A stretch of DNA of 64,000 nucleotides from Brachynemurus nebulosus. Taxonomy: Eukaryota; Arthropoda; Insecta; Neuroptera; Myrmeleontidae. Of this stretch, positions 11,758 to 23,248 are shown piece after piece. The notes below the pieces were generated by a model. That model did not search any database. It had not been told where the DNA came from and saw nothing but the letters and a program-made list of their open reading frames with translations. The position numbers were made by a program, and so were the translations under genes. The stretch covers positions 11,970,209 to 12,034,208 of the forward strand of contig JAPWDM010000015.1 in the NCBI GenBank assembly GCA_035578155.1, in the 5' to 3' direction. Numbering within the stretch: position 1 is the first letter of the stretch; every line of letters begins with the position of its first letter.

Positions 11758-13275
11758 TTATACTAGCTCTAATAGCTTTTGTCTACGACTTCATCCGCGT
11801 AGTCATTGAAAGTCGAGTAAATGATTTCGTACACTTACTATGACGTCATCGACCACACACGGATGAATTCATCGACAAAAACTAGTTTCCATATACATTT
11901 TCAATCCTTGTTCTATCGCTTTAGGGGATAAAATTTTAAAAATCTGCACTTGGTATTCGTTTATGTTTGTTGGGAAATAGGCTTTTTCTTAAATAATATA
12001 ACAACAATAATTATTTCTTTTTATATTAATTTATTTCTGATTTAATTGCACACGGAAAGTTTTTCCTTTTTAATACTAATTTCAATTTTTTAATAATCAA
12101 CAACTATCAATTTTTTTATTTTTACATAGCTACTAATTTTTTTTAAAAATAACTTTATTTATTTAATTTTTAATAGAATATGTTGTGTGATGTTTTTATC
12201 AACAAAGTTAATCATCTATATCTTCTCATATGTCTTGCTTATACTTAATAATTTTGTTCACGTATTCTAAATATTATGATTATGACAACAATTTACAACA
12301 CAAAACATCTCAAAACAAGGATTACATCCTTTAAGATTAATTTTTGTATAGTTGAATGACCTGAAACTCAACAATGTTACTAAAAAAATCCCTGTGCAGA
12401 ATTTCACGTTTCTAGACTCAATGGTTTTCTATATAAATTTTCATCCCCTATTTCATATCCTTACGAAATAAAATTCAAAAAATCCCTTCTTATAGCTCAC
12501 CTACGCTACATAAGGAAATCCTGTGCAAAATTTCACGTTTCTGAGCCTAGTAGGTTTTTTAAATAAATTTCGTCCGTCTATTTTACCCCCTTAGGGGATG
12601 AATTTGCAAAACCCCTTCATGGTACCCGTCTACATTATGTAAAGAACCCTTTCATAGAATTTCATATTTTTTAAAAGTTTTCTATATAAATTTTCATCCC
12701 CTATTTTAACCCCTTGGGAAGCGAAACTCTAGAAATCCACTCTTGGTGCTTGCTTGCGTTACTAAAGAAAGCTTTGTACAAAATTTTACGTTTCTAAACC
12801 CAATGGTTTCCTATATAAATTTTCATCCCCTATTTTACACCCTTAATGGATAAATTGTTACAAAAATTCTCCCTCTTAATACTCATCTACATTATTAAAG
12901 GATCCCGATGAACCTGCGTAAAATTGTACCTTTCATAAATTTTCATCCCCTACTTTATATCCTTAGGGGATGAATTTCCAAAAATCTTTTCTTGGTGCTC
13001 CCCTACGTTACATAAAGAACTCGTCTGCAAAAGTTCACGTTTCTAGACCTAATGGTTTGCTATATAAACTTTTCATCCCCTATTTAGGGGATGAATTTCG
13101 AAATTTCATGTAGTCTATAGCAGTCTCGAGATTAAGACGAATCCAGCGATACCTTATTTATCAAAATTTGTTGAGCCGTTTAGGCTGCAGGCTGTGCCAC
13201 AGAAACAGACATAATGAGAGGATACATACATACATTCCAAACACATTACCTTCCTTCTGATGCAATCGGGTAATA
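11758..13275 (+). repeat. Interspersed repeat with internal tandem array of about 120-130 bp
   Basis: The left end, TACTAGCTCTAATAGC followed by CTTCATCCGCGTAGT, and the right end, TGTTGAGCCGTTTAGG through CAATCGGGTAATA, resemble a widespread insect repeat. Between them about nine degenerate units occur, each with a CTATATAAATTTTCATCCCC half, TATTTTA, a CCCTTAGGGGATGAATTT half and a TTGGTGCT...CTACGTTA segment. ATCCCC and GGGGAT in each unit form a hairpin. No coding capacity. The class is unresolved. Confidence 0.65.
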
Positions 13276-13883
13276 AATATTAAATTTATATAAAAATTGA
13301 TTCTTTTGTTTACATTTTCTTATTACATCTATAGAAAATACATATCATATTATTACTCTGTAGAACTATCTTTACCTAGCTATTTTTAATTAAACTTCTT
13401 AAGTTTTTAATAAAAAATTTAAATAGCAGAGAATTGATAACGTATTATTTTTGTATCACACGAGAACCATTAATCGGGATGAAAGTTGAAATAATATACG
13501 ATCTCTATACCAAATTTAGATCTTTAAACCGCCTCTGCCATTTTAGTATGATTGACTACCTAACAGACACTGAAAATTTAACTTTTGAACCAAACATTCT
13601 GGAATTCTATACAAAATTAATTGCTTATAATTCGCTAACTTCAACCATCAAACAACTCTAAACCAGGGGTCGGCAACCTGCGGCCCGTTGCAAGCTTTCA
13701 TGCGGCCCGCCAAACAATATAACTTTTCGAAAAATTTGCTCTGCCTATGCAGAGTTGAGCATACTTTTTATACTTTTTTTGTTCTCCGATGTTTTATAAC
13801 ATGTGAATAAAACTGTTACTAAAAATTTTTCCTCATGTTGATTTTTAATAATATTTATATTAATTTGTGTTAAAAAAAGAAAA

Positions 13884-14337
13884 TATCCCTGTCGCAGTAT
13901 CCTGCATAATATAGCGAATTTCAGTTTGCAAAAATTAGTTTTTCTCGGAAACTACTTGACAGAATTATTTTTCAAAAATCCTTTTTATGTGATTATTTTC
14001 TCCTCTTTCCAACGGTGTAAGAAAATATGGCAAAAACTTGAGGAAATTTAGGCAAAAAACTTTTCCACAAAAATTTTTTAGGCAAAAATGCCTAGAAATC
14101 CATTCCGGGCATCGGACGTGTCTGACTTTTTGGACTTCCAATAACTTTACCAAATTTCGTAAAACCAGGATTTTTTGTTCGAGAGTTATATAAATTTTAA
14201 TGAATGTCATTTTTGGCTTCTAGAGACTTCAAAATAAATTATTTCTATAATAGTCCCGGGCTCAAGTAGCATCAAGACAGTGACTCTAATAGCTGAATTT
14301 TCGATTCGAAAATTCGTTAAAAAACTACTTAAGCCAC
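13884..14337 (+). repeat. Interspersed repeat family A, copy without (TA)n
   Basis: It runs from TCCCTGTCGCAGTATCCTGC to AAAATTCGTTAA and is colinear with copies 1 and 2, but where they have long TA tracts it has only TTATATAAATT. It abuts the LINE fragment directly. Confidence 0.75.
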
Positions 14338-15605
14338 ATGCTACATTGCAAAATTTGAGGGGTTTAAACTGTAATGGGACAGATGACATTATGATGTTGC
14401 TATACGCAGACGATTTAATTATCTTATGCGACTCAGAGGGTGATTTACGTAAAAAACTTTTGTGTTTGGAGGAGTACTGTAAATTGAAAGATCTTGAGGT
14501 AAATACCTCAAAAACCAAAATTGTTCGGTTTTGTAGAATGGGTAAAGCTACAGAGAAAGCATTTTACTTTCAAAATGAACAAATTGATATTGTCAACTCC
14601 TATGAGTATCTTGGAATAACGTACTCATCATCTTCTTTATTCATTAAGACAGCAAATCGGACGATTTCTAAGGCAAATGTTGCAATGGGTTCAGTATTTA
14701 ATATTCTAAAGCAAAGTAAATGCGACTCCTGGTACAAAAGAATAAAACTTTTTGACTCCCTAGTAGCTAGTGTACTGTTGTACTGTGGACCTGTTTGGTC
14801 GTTAAGGTACGTTGACAGCCTTGAAAGAGTACAGACAAATTTTTTAAAAAGAATTTTGGCTCTTCCGAAAAATACGCCTAATTATGCAATACGCGCCGAA
14901 ACCGGAGCTCTTCATTTGCATGTAAATGCTGTCAGTTCATGTTTGAAATGGATTTATAAAATGTTGTTAATGGACCGGACTCGGTACCCGAGGTTGTGTT
15001 ATTTACGTCAACTTGAACTTGCCAAACAAACTGATACATCTGAACATATAAAATATAACTGGGTGTTGCAAATAAAACACTTGCTAAACGCTATTGATTT
15101 TGATGACTGGCGTATATTTGAAGACCGTACATTTCTAAAAGTTAATATGGAAGCCATACTAGAAAAACTTATTTTGCATTTTAAAACTAAAGATTTAGAT
15201 AGGTGTCACAATTCGACCTTTTGCCAATATTACCAATCGTTAAAATACGATACTATGATATCGAGTTATCTATTAAAACCTTTGGACATTAGAATTACTC
15301 GAATTGTCGCCCAATTAAGATTAACGGGAAAAAATGTAATCAGGCTGTTATTAGGTAACTGCTTTTATGTTATCGAAATAGATCAAATATGTACGGTCTG
15401 TAATATGAAAGTTTTAGAAACAATAGAACATATTCTATTCATTTGCCCACAATATGTAATACCGCGAAATCAATTTTTACTAGAATATTGTAATAGTATA
15501 AATCAGGAGTCATTGCGGGTTGACGTAATAAGAATGATTTCTAGTTCCGATACTGGTTTATTGAAAAACATATATTACTTTCTGGCTTTTATTCTGAACG
15601 AATAG
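14338..15605 (+). CDS. 5'-truncated LINE (I/Jockey group) reverse transcriptase carboxyl half
   Basis: A long open frame encodes the carboxyl half of a non-LTR reverse transcriptase. MMLLYADDLIIL (about 14,393-14,428) holds the YADD catalytic motif; the thumb follows with EYCKLKDLEVNTSKTK and YEYLGI. The tail carries LYCGPVW, then a zinc-binding CTVCN...ETIEHILFICPQY module (about 15,391-15,455). Fingers and endonuclease are missing, as expected from incomplete target-primed reverse transcription. The frame itself has no stops. The 3' UTR continues to about 16,390 and ends at a TATTATTATT run. Confidence 0.85.
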
Positions 15606-16430
15606 CTCTATCATGCGTATCTGTACAACTTCTAATTGTGTTATTTTTATCCGGAACTTATGATACATGTGGTTTGTTTATGAATGAGTGACTTAGTGAC
15701 ATTTTTCTTTTCAAGTCAATATAATGAATTTACCTACCTATGCTTACCACTTAAGTAATTAACCTTCTTATTTGCCAAAAGATTATTTTTACTTTGTTAT
15801 GTTACTTTGTTACTTTACTTTGTTTTACTTAGTTTATGTTTTGAACTAAATGTTTAATATTTTCATTTGAATATTCTTCCCAAATAATATAATAGTTGTG
15901 CTGATGCACATTCGTACATACGGAATTAATATTACATAAAATTCGTTAAGTGCGTGTTTTTGACACGCACTAAGTAATGTCATCTCGGTGAGGGTGTTGA
16001 TTTATGATTTTTTGTTAACTCTATAGTTGTTTGTTAACTCTATAGTTGTTAACTCTACAGCCCTCTTGCGTTTATTCAATGGGGATGTGCAGCTCAGTAG
16101 TTGTTCAGTCGCACAACGATTTTAATATGTTATCTGAGATGACATAATAATTATATAACAAAAACAAGGACTGATTTAACTTTAACTTTTGTTTGTTTTG
16201 ATATATTTGTTACGATTGTTATTGTGTTTATATTTTAATTGCTGAATATTTTAATAGCATGTTTTTATTATTTATTTACATGATTTTAATAATTTTATGT
16301 AATTTGTTAATTAATTTTAAGCAATATTCTTGTATAAATTTTTGAACCACACTCCTTGTAATGGGGAATATCCCCGATGATACAATAAATATATTATTAT
16401 ATTATTATTATTATTATTATTATTATTACA
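15606..16430 (+). other. LINE 3' UTR and (ATT)n tail
   Basis: It contains a hairpin AGTGCGTG...CACGCACT (about 15,950-15,975) and the word CAGCCCTCTTGCGTTTATTC, both recurring at 58.4-58.6 kb. It ends with AATATCCCCGATGATACAAT, AATA and (ATT)n at about 16,386-16,430, a typical simple-repeat LINE tail. Confidence 0.65.
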
Positions 16431-16699
16431 TTGCAAAATATTTCGACTGTGCGGCCCGCTAAAAATTATTTTTTTTTAAAAATGGCCCGCCATTCAAAAA
16501 AGGTTGCCGACCCCTGCTCTAAACTGTAAACTCTAAATTGACCATTATCATTTCAAGAGCGTATCTAATTTTTACATCTTAAAACCTTTTCATAGATACG
16601 CATATTGACATTTTTGGGTATGGAAACGTTCTCATCTTTCCTGCGTGTAATAGCTGATTTCTTTATTTTGATTTATCTCTTTAATTGGGCATTTTTTCT

Positions 16700-17640
16700 T
16701 TCTTTCTTTCTTCGACCAGATGATCCTAGACAGGAGAAACAATGCAAAAGGAGATGGATGAGGCAAAAACCACAACGATAGGTCAAGCTTCAAAGAAATA
16801 TGGAATTCTGACTGGAACTTTACATAACCACATTAAAAAAGGCGACGCTTCCGAAAAACTTTTAACCAATTTTTTCAAAGGAGCTTGAGCAGAAAATTTG
16901 GACTTTGCTATTGAATGAAGCACGCTATTTTAGAGCTTAACAAAAAATTCAAAGTTGACCTATGAGGTAGCGAAACTGAATAAGATTTCGCATCCTTTTA
17001 CATATGAAAGGGTTGGAAGAACATTGGTTGGAGGCTTCATGAAACATCCCGCCCTCGCTCACTGCCCTGCTTTTAATCGCATGCAGGTGAAATGCTTCTA
17101 TGATTAATGTTATTTCTCAACATCAGTTTCTGACAAGCCCCGACGACATACATAATATGGACGAGACTACCTAAAAACTAGTGCTTCCATACCCCGTCGA
17201 ATAATTTTTGTAAAAGGCAAAATACAAGTACGGATTGCTACAGCAGAAAAAGGGTAACTAACTACAGTGACTGTTCTTACAGTACTATGGGTCGTTTCGT
17301 TCCATTTTCTAATGTAATTATGGTCAGTATTCCTCCGTACAAAACCACAAACTACAACCATTAGACGTGTCGGTCTACCGTTTATTTAAAGTGACTTTCC
17401 AACAAACCATTCATACATTCCAAAGGATCATCCTGGAAGAAGAAATAACCCAGTTAGACCTTGCCAGATTGGTTTTCACGGCATACAAAAAAGTGCTGCT
17501 GTGCAAAATGCCACTAATGATTTTAAGAAGGCTGGAATTTTTCATTTCACAGAAATCTATTTAAGGATCAGGATTTTGCTCCAGCCTCCGTTTATGAAAA
17601 CGTACACAAACTGAAAATGTCGACGCAGATAAAAACAGAA
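16700..17640 (+). pseudogene. Jerky/pogo-like transposase pseudogene
   Basis: Scattered over several frames are the hallmarks of the pogo/jerky/Tigger family: an amino-terminal psq HTH segment resembling IGQASKKYGILTGTLHNHIK (about 16,780-16,840), a catalytic-core remnant DDIHNMDET (about 17,143-17,170), and a distal QPLDVSVYRLFKVTF block (about 17,352-17,395) followed by RIILEEEITQLDLARLVF. Many stops and shifts separate them. No inverted termini were located. Confidence 0.75.
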
Positions 17641-18773
17641 GATTGAGTCATAAATAGTAACAATGCCACAGTGATGAAAAGCTGTGAACAAGCCGCTGTG
17701 ACGGTAGAAAGAGACGGCGTTACCGGAAAAGAAAAAACGTAGACACTAACATAATAAAGGTAGCACAAATGAAGAAGAGCGTTCTGAATCCGGTATCGTT
17801 GACATTATTAATTTAGAACAGCTACCCATAATCATACATGGTTTCTCAAAAGACAATACTTCTTCACCAAAAGTAACTCCTACAATAAAAAACTGAAGAA
17901 ATTAGATGTCAGAAATCAGAGATCCTAACCAGTTCTCTGTTCAAACGCATAACTGGAAAGAATAATGAGGGGTCATTCCATATTAAATCAACCAAAGGTC
18001 TGGACCTTGACTTTTCAGATTTTTATAATTTTTGGTTTACCAATAGTACTCACTATTGGTAATAGTACTCACTATTAAAAATCCAAAATTTTAAATTTCT
18101 CTGGCAATTACTTTTTGAGTTATAAAAAGTAAAAAATGTGAAAAAGGCAAAATTTTGACTCGGCCTTTGTTGATTTAAAAGACGTTATCTCATAAGTCAA
18201 TAGACCTAGAAAGTTTGCAATATATAACACACCAGTATTTAATTTATTTTAATTTTTTGGCAAAATCCAAAAAAAGTTTTTTTGAAAAATTTCAAAAAGA
18301 CCCCCTTTGATTCTTTTGTAAAAAAAAGTATGTTATATGAATACTATTTTGTTGATTGTATATCAATATTCATAATGGGATAACAATGGGATCCTATTAA
18401 AAAAAATGTAATTGTTTACCAAAGAACTTTATTTCTCATTAATGAAAAGAATAACTTCAGTGTATAAAGAACTTTTTATGTACAGGTGCAGTGTAATAAC
18501 TTTTATCGTGCCTAATTTTCAACATAATTTTTGACGTTTTAATTACACTTTTTAATCTTCTTTCTGAGATAAGTAGGCAAAAAGTAATATTAAGAATTAT
18601 TATAATTTATTACCTGTGTATGGAAAATAGAAAATAAAGAGAAAACAGATAATTTTGGTCTATATATAAAGTTATATGTTGTAACCTTTTTGGTGAAAAA
18701 AATCATTCAAAATCAGTTAAAAGCTTAAAGTGTTACAGAGTGGATGTACTTTTTAAATTTTGGAATTGAGAGA
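17641..18773. other. No gene seen
   Basis: AT-rich and non-coding. AGGGGTCATTCCATATTAAA at about 17,970 looks like the end of an unidentified repeat. TACCAATAGTACTCACTATTGG near 18,041 is self-complementary, and the TAATAGTACTCACTAT word is duplicated beside it. Confidence 0.4.
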
Positions 18774-20052
18774 GGCATGAAAATATGTGATAAATGTAGA
18801 AAAAAATCATATGTGATAAATGTAGAAAAAAAGCAATGAAAAATCCATCCATGAAATAACTAGAGTTGAAAATAACCCAGGTGCAAACTCACAAGATGAC
18901 ACTGTGTTTACTGATTCGGAAACAGCAGTAGATTATCTGAACAAATCACTTGAATTAATTGGCGAGTCACCTATCAAAAAGAAAAAACTAGCTGTTTCGA
19001 GCCAGTGGCGGCGTGAGGCGTTGGCGACGTCGGCGACCGCCGTCGGCCTCGAGCCTGAAGGGGCCTCGCAAAAACGTTTTACAAGTTATTAAGGCTTAGT
19101 TACTTGCATTTATTTCTGTACACGTGAGTAGTATTTGTCCAGAGTCGCAGAGTTGTCTAGCAACTAGTGTTGGATCGAAGCGACCCTTTTATGTGTGCTA
19201 GCACATAATATGACTCCGCACAGTGAGGTGTGCCCTACGGAGCGAGTGACTCTTTCGAACTATATGAAGAATTCCAGCTTTTAAAATCCCAGCTATTAAC
19301 GACGCAAAACAACTTATCCAGTATATTTTAGAAAATAATTTGAAATAAGTACATGGAAACTCCCATTACGCAGTTCATTGGAAGCAAATTGCTAAATGAG
19401 AAAGTCAGAGGTCACGGGCGTCAATGTTTCTGATTTATAATATATATTTGTATGATTTACTGTTACAAACTATTACTTAGACACTAACATATTCAAACAT
19501 ATTTGCTTTAAAATACAGAGGGGTGCCAATATACACATCCAAAAGTTTACATAGCAATCAGAATCACGCTCACAGTTGCAGTCAGTACAGCTTCTGCTGA
19601 GAGAAGCTTCTCAAAGGTAAAATTTATTAAGACCCACTTGAGAAGCACGATGTGCCAAGAGAGAGTATCTGCGTTATCAGTTCTATCAATTGAAGCGGAA
19701 ATAGCGGCTGGTGTTAACTATGACGTAATCTTGAAAAAATTCAGTGAGGCTAAAAGCCGAAAAGTTCGTCTATTTTAATTTGTGCTTGTTTATGTAATTT
19801 TTGTCATCATTTGATTAGCAATAAAACTTATATACTCATACATTAGTGTATAATTCAGCTCATCCTATTTAACGTTTTCTTTCTGACTGAGAAATGAAAG
19901 GGGTCTCGCAAAATTGATGTCGCCGACATCCACGTCTGGTCTACCGCTGCCACTGTTCCCAGCTATGGTATGAAGAAATTAGAAAAAGTTAAGACAACTC
20001 TAGAAAAGCAACTCATACCTGATAAAAACAACCACTCCCGTCAGAAAATTTA
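18774..20052 (+). pseudogene. Zinc-ribbon/coiled protein fragment of unknown family, split by a hAT
   Basis: Plus-strand coding fragments read: a CxxC motif (MKICDKCRKK, about 18,777-18,810), an acidic stretch, then DDTVFTDSETAVDYLNKSL and GESPIKKKKLAVSS, stopping at the hAT target site at 19,002. The frame resumes at 19,964 with YGMKKLEKVKTTLEKQ and stops near 20,052. A 26-bp direct duplication of the CxxC segment (about 18,784-18,836) shifts the frame upstream. I recognise the general arrangement from uncharacterised arthropod proteins but cannot name it. Confidence 0.5.
19003..19955 (+). mobile_element. Deleted hAT transposon with transposase dimerisation domain
   Basis: The termini CAGTGGCGGC and GCTGCCACTG are inverted. 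Flanking 8-mers TTTCGAGC (18,995-19,002) and TTCCCAGC (19,956-19,963) match at six of eight positions. The interior keeps only the carboxyl hAT dimerisation domain at about 19,559-19,779, with ASAERSFSKVKFIKTHLRST and QERVSALSVLSIE motifs and a natural stop. The catalytic domain is deleted, so it depends on transposase supplied elsewhere. Confidence 0.82.
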
Positions 20053-20677
20053 AGACCACTTAAATTTTTTTTTTTAAAGTGGTTTTATCTATGCAACGAA
20101 AACTTTAATTTAACCAACGTTATGTATACGATTTGACTACACATTTGGCTTCCAATCCATGTACTTATTTAGATTATTTAGGCATTTCTTTGACGATCAC
20201 GTCACATCAAAGTGTGAAAGTGAATATTCTCTATTTTTTTAAAAATTAAAATATATTTTTTTTAATAGAAAAAATTTTTTTTCGCTTAATTAACGTTTCT
20301 AACATATTAAATAACACGTTTTTAGCTTTCTAACGGCCACCGAAAAATTTCGGTAGGATGATTAGTTACGAAGTTATCAACAAAGTTTAGTGTGTGCTCT
20401 ATTCTTTGAATTACTATAACTCGGTTAAAAATTGTCGTACGCCGATGAAAAAAAAACGAAATGAAAAGAAAAAGTGTGATCTTTTTGAATATAATATTAA
20501 AATTAATTGAAAAAGAATTCTTCGAACTAATACTGAGCTTTGAGCGTAAAAATTTTATTTTAAATTCTTATATCAATTATTTTTTTAACCGTAAATCAAA
20601 AATAGTAAAACAAAAAAATTTTAAGGAAAGCTTCTGAAAGTAGAAATTGTAAGCTTTCATTCTGTATTAAAATCAAC
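20053..20677. other. No gene seen
   Basis: AT-rich. A small hairpin, AAGACCACTT...AAGTGGTTTT, lies at about 20,052-20,088. Confidence 0.4.
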
Positions 20678-20892
20678 GCTCTCTCATCGTTTTTGCCAAA
20701 TTTTCAGGGACTTAAACATAAAACACTGTTTATATAAAGACATGTAAAATCGCCAAAAAGTTTAGGACCATATCTAATAGTACTACATATATTTTTTGGT
20801 CCTAAACATTTTGACGATTTTACATGTCTTTATAAAAATAGTGTTTTATGTTTAAGTCCCTGCAAATTCGGCAAAAACGATGTGAGAGCCAA
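20678..20892. repeat. Near-perfect inverted repeat, about 93-bp arms
   Basis: The left arm (about 20,678-20,770) and right arm (about 20,797-20,892) share GGGACTTAAACATAAAACAC and ATAAAGACATGTAAAATCG in opposite orientation, with a few mismatches and a 26-bp spacer. It is consistent with a fold-back MITE; no TSD could be defined. Confidence 0.8.
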
Positions 20893-21059
20893 AGCTGGAC
20901 ATTAAGTGAACATGTGAATATGGGTGTATTAGATATTTATATGGATAGTAATTTAAATTGGCAGTTTCAAATTGATCAAATTGCAACAAAAATAAATATG
21001 TTTACTTGTTAAGAACACTTTCCAATACAGTTCCAATAAATGTATTACTAATATTTACT

Positions 21060-21490
21060 ACGACTATATACTATCGACTTTACGCTACGGCATTATTTTC
21101 TGGGGAAATGCACCCTCAGCAAAGAAGTTATTTATATGTCAAAAAAGATGCATTAGGGCTATGTGCAACATTGGTTTGAGAGAATCGTGCAAAAATTTTT
21201 TTATTAAACTTTATTTATTAACTTTATGTGATCTATATATTTTTGAATGTTGCGTCCTTGTCAAAAAATATCCTGAAATTTTTTCAAGTTATAGAGAAAA
21301 ACAAAAATATATTGGTACAAACACATATCTATCAAAAGTTTATAATGGACAATTGAATTCTTGTATTCGAATTTATAATAAGTTAGCAACTGCTATAAAA
21401 GAATTACCACTTACAAAATTTAAAATGGATTTGAAATCACATTTAATAAAATACTGTCACTATGAATTAAATGAATACTTTAATGAATGA
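21060..21490 (+). CDS. LINE reverse transcriptase, carboxyl-terminal fragment
   Basis: The open frame reads LRYGIIFWGN, then CQKRCIRAMC, then LTLCDLYIFECCVLVKK and a final RIYNKLATAIKEL...FKMDLKSHLI. This is the post-thumb region of a non-LTR reverse transcriptase that lies after the catalytic domain. The natural stop is at 21,488-21,490, followed by a short 3' UTR, AAATAAATATTATT and a T-run at 21,560-21,576. It is 5'-truncated. Confidence 0.75.
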
Positions 21491-21576
21491 TGTTATTTTA
21501 TATTAATTTATTGTATGACGTTTTGTACATTCTACGGATATTATGCAAATAAATATTATTATTTTTTTTTTTTTTT

Positions 21577-22900
21577 ACTTAAAATTGGGGTACTGCTGCC
21601 GGTGAATGGCGCGGTCAGCAGCACCCGGCGGCATCGCCATCTATGGGCATGCGCCACCAAAACGAGAAAAAACGATAAAAACAACACATAAAGACAGGAA
21701 CACATAAATGCAATAGACAAAGGACAAACATACACATAATAAAATTCAACGATGGACCCTGCCATCCCAGGGCTTCATAACGAGCGGACAGTCCTTGGTG
21801 GCGGTACGCTAAGTACTAGCCAGAACGTCCGGTCACCAAGGACTGAAAACCAACGATGAAACTCCGAGGTGTAAAGGGCCTCGGAGTGGAGAATACTGGG
21901 TAAAATATCATAATCAGATCAGATAAGAACATCACAATAACATCACAAAGAAAGAGTAAGAAGGAAATCTTATTACGTCACTGGGGAGCCAAAGGCCGAC
22001 CAGTGCCGCAATAAGTAGTTAAAAACAAAACCGCTGAAGGGCTACAACATCAAGCCCACAGCGGCACAATAAAATATCACAGATAAGAATAAAAAAAAAT
22101 GATGTACCACCTCCGGTGGAAAAGGCCCTCAGTGGTACATCGTTAAAACAAAACGGATTAAACACAATCTTATTAAAAAATAAAAACAACAATATCACAG
22201 ATTTCAAAAATTTCTTGCTCTGTGACACGATTCCGCTCCCCGTAGTGTCGACAGTTCCGAAATGGCTTCGTCAACACCTAGGAACTCACATGTGTAGGGA
22301 CAGTGACATCTGATTACTGAGCAACATGTACTGTTCTGTCAGATAACTGATTACTGGGTACATGTGCCGTTCTGTCAGATGTCGGGGTCAACCTACACGG
22401 GAGACCGGTACGATGACTAGGCCACGTTCGTCCGAGTCGAGGCTACAGAGAACGGGACAATGCCACAGAGTATCACAGAGCCAACATCTGACCTGTGTTC
22501 GTATCACTTCGACGGGGCGGAAGCCGCCATATCAACGCCCACGAACGCATCCGTACGAGGGACAACGACGTCTCCTTACTGGGCGAGCTCGCTCAAGCTG
22601 TTCGGGCAGACGTCGACTCGCACGCGTGGCCGATGAGAACGAGTGCGTCGAGAGCAGCATTCCTACCCATCGAAATGACAAGAACAAGGCCAGGGAAATA
22701 TCACAGCAACAAAAAATTAAAATAATACCAACGAAGGCGTGAAAACCCTAGTTGGCATAACAAATATCACAGATATAACATAATCACAGATCAGCAAAAC
22801 CAGAAATCACAGATAAAATATCACGCTTTTCGACTCGTCTGACGCGATTCACGAACAAACGCAAACATGCCCATACCAGCTACTACATTCCCATCCGTCA
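21577..22900. other. GC-richer insert with a serial array of stem-loops
   Basis: Composition differs abruptly from the AT-rich surroundings. Five consecutive hairpins with different stems are seen between 21,789 and 22,141 (listed in the findings), spaced by AT-rich linkers. The linkers and the region to 22,830 repeatedly contain AATATCACAGAT-like words. A frame at 22,362-22,742 is Arg- and Ser-rich without recognisable domains. This may be an untranslated part of a LINE or another structured element; I cannot name it. Confidence 0.45.
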
Positions 22901-23241
22901 GTCATTGAGTATATGTCAGCCCCAATTCGCAACAAAACACAATCTGTACGTTCGGTGAAGTTTCGCTCAATACGGGAATGCTACACTGTCGATCCTACGA
23001 CATTCATCCTTGTCGAAAATTTTGATCCGGCATCTTTTGTGAAAACAGTGGTATCTCGAGAAGGAAAGGTGCCGATCTTGGGTAGTCAGAGGCTAATGGA
23101 ATCCGAAGATTACTGTATTACGCATAAACTACCCCTGGAACCCTTAGCCGCCTTGACACCAATGGGGGATAAATATCCCTCACGGGTGCCAAGGGCAGCT
23201 GCTATAGGTGTCCTCACCACCAATATTATTATTATTATTAT
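22901..23241 (+). repeat. Probable LINE 3' end with (ATT)n tail
   Basis: A moderately complex stretch ends GATAAATATCCCTCACGGGT ... GGTGTCCTCACCACCA followed by ATATTATTATTATTATTAT. A simple ATT tail suggests target-primed retrotransposition in the plus orientation. The 124-codon frame across it has no recognised domain. Confidence 0.4.
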
Positions 23242-23248
23242 GGCAACA

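Larger units (their letters stand above)
13664..16516. mobile_element. hAT-type element with perfect 8-bp TSD, hosting later insertions
   Basis: The element starts CAGGGGTCGGCAACC (13,664) and ends with the inverse GGTTGCCGACCCCTG (16,516). CTCTAAAC is duplicated on both sides (13,656-13,663 and 16,517-16,524). The 8-bp TSD and CAGGG termini are hAT hallmarks. GCGGCCCG-like words lie just inside both ends. Its own sequence is short; most of the interior is a family A repeat and a truncated LINE. No hAT transposase is present. Confidence 0.88.

Noticed and set aside
22362..22742. Arg/Ser-rich frame as a gene
   Set aside because: No domain, no homology recognised, and it lies in a structured GC-richer insert; probably incidental.
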